Assembly (NCBI GenBank): GCA_046496815.1
Contig: JAWOGN010000211.1
Coordinates: 1 to 15,685, forward strand
Origin: JAWOGN01 sp046496815
GTDB lineage: Bacteria > Desulfobacterota > DSM-4660 > Desulfatiglandales > Desulfatiglandaceae
Reading direction: 5' to 3'
DNA: 15,685 nucleotides
Translations under genes and position numbers: made by a program
Part shown: positions 14,087 through 15,685 of the stretch, piece by piece
How positions within the stretch are numbered: position 1 is the first letter of the stretch
Layout of the letters: every line of letters starts with the position of its first letter
Notes under the pieces: model-generated
Told to the model about the DNA's origin: nothing
Database searches by the model: none
Seen by the model: only the letters and a program-made list of their open reading frames with translations

Positions 14087-15685
14087 ATGCCTGATGTGAA
14101 ACCGATACATTATCAAATAAAACTGGTGCCCGACCTTGAACGCTTCACATTCTCAGGCACCACGGAGATATGGTTGGAAGCTGAAAGGTCGGTCCGGGAA
14201 ATCAGACTGAATGCGCTCGATTTGGCGGTCCGGCGCTGCGCAGTCAAAACGGAAACAGGTTTTGTGGACTGCACCTTCTCCATGGATCCAAAAAAAGAAG
14301 AAATGATCGTTTTCCTGCCGGATGAGCGGGCGGGCAGCCTTAAACTCAGGATCGATTCCGAAGGTCGTATCAATGACAAGATGGCGGGCTTTTACCGTAG
14401 CTCTTACACGCGTCAGGGGAAGGTGAACTACATCGCCGTGACGCAGTTTGAGGAAAGCGACGCACGGCGCGCTTTTCCATGCTTTGACCATCCCATGCAG
14501 AAAGCAACATTTCAGGTTGAAATGATTGCGCGTGAGGATTTGACGCCCATATCCAACGGCCCCATCATCGAGGAACGGTCCGTCGAAGCGGGCAAAAAAT
14601 CGGTTATTTTTCAGAAGACGCCGAAAATGTCTACGTATCTTGTTTTCTTCGGGATCGGCGAATTTGAATTCTTGAAGGATCCGGTTGATGGACGCGTCCG
14701 GGTGGCGACTACGCCCGGTATGAAACAATATGCGCAATTCGGCCTTGAATTCGGCAGAAAAGCCTTGAATTTTTGTGAAGCATACTTTGGGATCAAATAC
14801 CCGCTTCCCAAGCTTGATCTCATCGCAATTCCCGATTTCGCTTTCGGCGCGATGGAAAATTGGGGTGCCATCACGTTTCGTGAAAACTTGCTGCTTCATT
14901 TTCCCGGGGTGACCTCTAAAGCCGGTGAGGAAAGCATCTGCGAGGTCATTGCCCATGAGATTGCGCATCAATGGTTTGGGAACCTGGTCACACCCGTGGA
15001 TTGGAAGTACCTCTGGTTGAATGAAAGCTTCGCCACCTACTTCGGATATGGGGTGGTGCGCCATTACTTTCCGGAGTGGGATGTTTGGCAGCAATTCGTG
15101 AACGGCCAGACCGCCGGCGCGCTCGAACGGGACGGATTGCGAGACACCTTTCCCATAGAGATTCCCGGTGGAGAACATGTCGTGATCAATGCGAGTACCG
15201 CCCCCATTATTTACAACAAAGGCGGAAGCATTTTAAGACAGGTCAACGGCCATATCGGTGATGCGCGATTCAGGGAGGGCCTGAGGCGTTACTTGTCGGA
15301 CAATGCCTATGCGTGTGCGTCAAGCCGGGACCTCTGGAGATCCTTCGAACAGGTTTCTGAAAAGCCCATAAGCAAAATGATGAAGTCCTGGATCGAACAA
15401 CCGGGTTATCCCATGGTCGAAGTGAGAAGAGATGGGGGAAAGCTGATCCTCACTCAAAAGCGGTTTACCTACCTCCCTCACGAATCGGAACAGAAATGGA
15501 TCATCCCCATGAAGATCCGCTTATTTTGTCGTGGGGGAGCGGAGAAATCCATTTCGATGCTTCTCGAAAGCAGAAATGGGGAGACCGACATCGGGAGCGA
15601 TGTGCTTTCGTACAAAGTGAATGATGGGCAGACAGGATTTTTCAGGGTCCACTATGCGGATAAAGGCAATCTTAAAGAACTCGGC
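14087..15685 (+). CDS. M1 family zinc aminopeptidase, 3' end beyond the window
   Basis: A metallopeptidase that removes N-terminal amino acids from peptides; no signal peptide is visible, so it is probably cytoplasmic. The frame is open from ATG 14087 to the right edge: 533 codons of a protein usually 800-900 residues long. The N-terminal beta domain contains TQFEESDARRAFPCFDHP (119-136). The exopeptidase motif GAMEN is at 254-258. The zinc site is HEIAH (290-294) with Glu313 in LNESFATYF, exactly 18 residues after the second His. The catalytic Tyr is probably Tyr376 in IIYNKGGS. The style is closer to puromycin-sensitive or tricorn-factor-like M1 enzymes than to E. coli PepN, by memory only. 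AAAGGA (14075-14080) lies 6 nt before the start. It follows the dehydrogenase by 15 bp, so likely one operon. Confidence 0.95.
   Translation, partial: MPDVKPIHYQIKLVPDLERFTFSGTTEIWLEAERSVREIRLNALDLAVRRCAVKTETGFVDCTFSMDPKKEEMIVFLPDERAGSLKLRIDSEGRINDKMAGFYRSSYTRQGKVNYIAVTQFEESDARRAFPCFDHPMQKATFQVEMIAREDLTPISNGPIIEERSVEAGKKSVIFQKTPKMSTYLVFFGIGEFEFLKDPVDGRVRVATTPGMKQYAQFGLEFGRKALNFCEAYFGIKYPLPKLDLIAIPDFAFGAMENWGAITFRENLLLHFPGVTSKAGEESICEVIAHEIAHQWFGNLVTPVDWKYLWLNESFATYFGYGVVRHYFPEWDVWQQFVNGQTAGALERDGLRDTFPIEIPGGEHVVINASTAPIIYNKGGSILRQVNGHIGDARFREGLRRYLSDNAYACASSRDLWRSFEQVSEKPISKMMKSWIEQPGYPMVEVRRDGGKLILTQKRFTYLPHESEQKWIIPMKIRLFCRGGAEKSISMLLESRNGETDIGSDVLSYKVNDGQTGFFRVHYADKGNLKELG

Noticed and set aside
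14153..15178. Long frame (341 codons) on the - strand
   Set aside because: It is antisense to the M1 aminopeptidase, whose GAMEN and HEIAH motifs are clear on the + strand. The - strand product has no recognisable domain.

Overview
The window looks like ordinary chromosome from a Gram-negative bacterium. It is most likely a member of the Desulfobacterota (the former Deltaproteobacteria), probably a sulfate reducer or syntroph relative. This is an inference from three things: the order rho-rpmE-prfA-prmC, a complete Liv-type branched-chain amino acid ABC transporter, and moderate G+C. No 16S or other taxonomic marker is present. Coding density is high, and I see no insertion sequence, phage gene, CRISPR array, tRNA or rRNA.

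Region 1 (1-4437, + strand) is an information-processing block. A possible 3' end of an upstream gene (2-88) overlaps a perfect consensus sigma70-type promoter (TTGACA-N16-TATAAT, 78-105). A leader of about 465 nt, with no convincing gene, leads into rho (transcription terminator) and then rpmE (ribosomal protein L31, zinc-binding form). An unusually long gene-free gap of 381 bp follows, then prfA (release factor 1) and prmC (the methyltransferase that modifies the release-factor GGQ glutamine). PrmC's product acts directly on PrfA's product, so this pair is a functional unit.

Region 2 (4438-7321, + strand) is a copper-handling pair: a small CopZ-like chaperone and a CopA-type P1B-1 ATPase with two N-terminal metal-binding domains. 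They are 11 bp apart, with a candidate promoter in front. The chaperone would hand Cu(I) to the pump for export. No metal-responsive regulator gene is visible.

Region 3 (7352-12004, - strand) is a complete livKHMGF operon. It holds a periplasmic binding protein with a signal peptide, two permeases and two ATPases. The last four genes overlap or abut. A hairpin lies between livK and livH. A promoter (TTGACA-N18-TATCAT) and a 12-bp palindrome lie in front of livK.

Region 4 (12005-15685, + strand) opens with a 381-bp divergent control region that contains a second outward promoter and ACCGGT palindromes. A nucleotide-sugar dehydrogenase family protein with an unusual cofactor-binding loop follows. 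After a 15-bp gap comes an M1 zinc aminopeptidase that runs off the right edge of the window.

Most of the window is housekeeping or transport. I do not see a clear undescribed system. The items most worth a second look are the structured rho leader, the gene-free rpmE-prfA gap, the cofactor loop and partner of the sugar dehydrogenase, and the palindromes between the divergent promoters.
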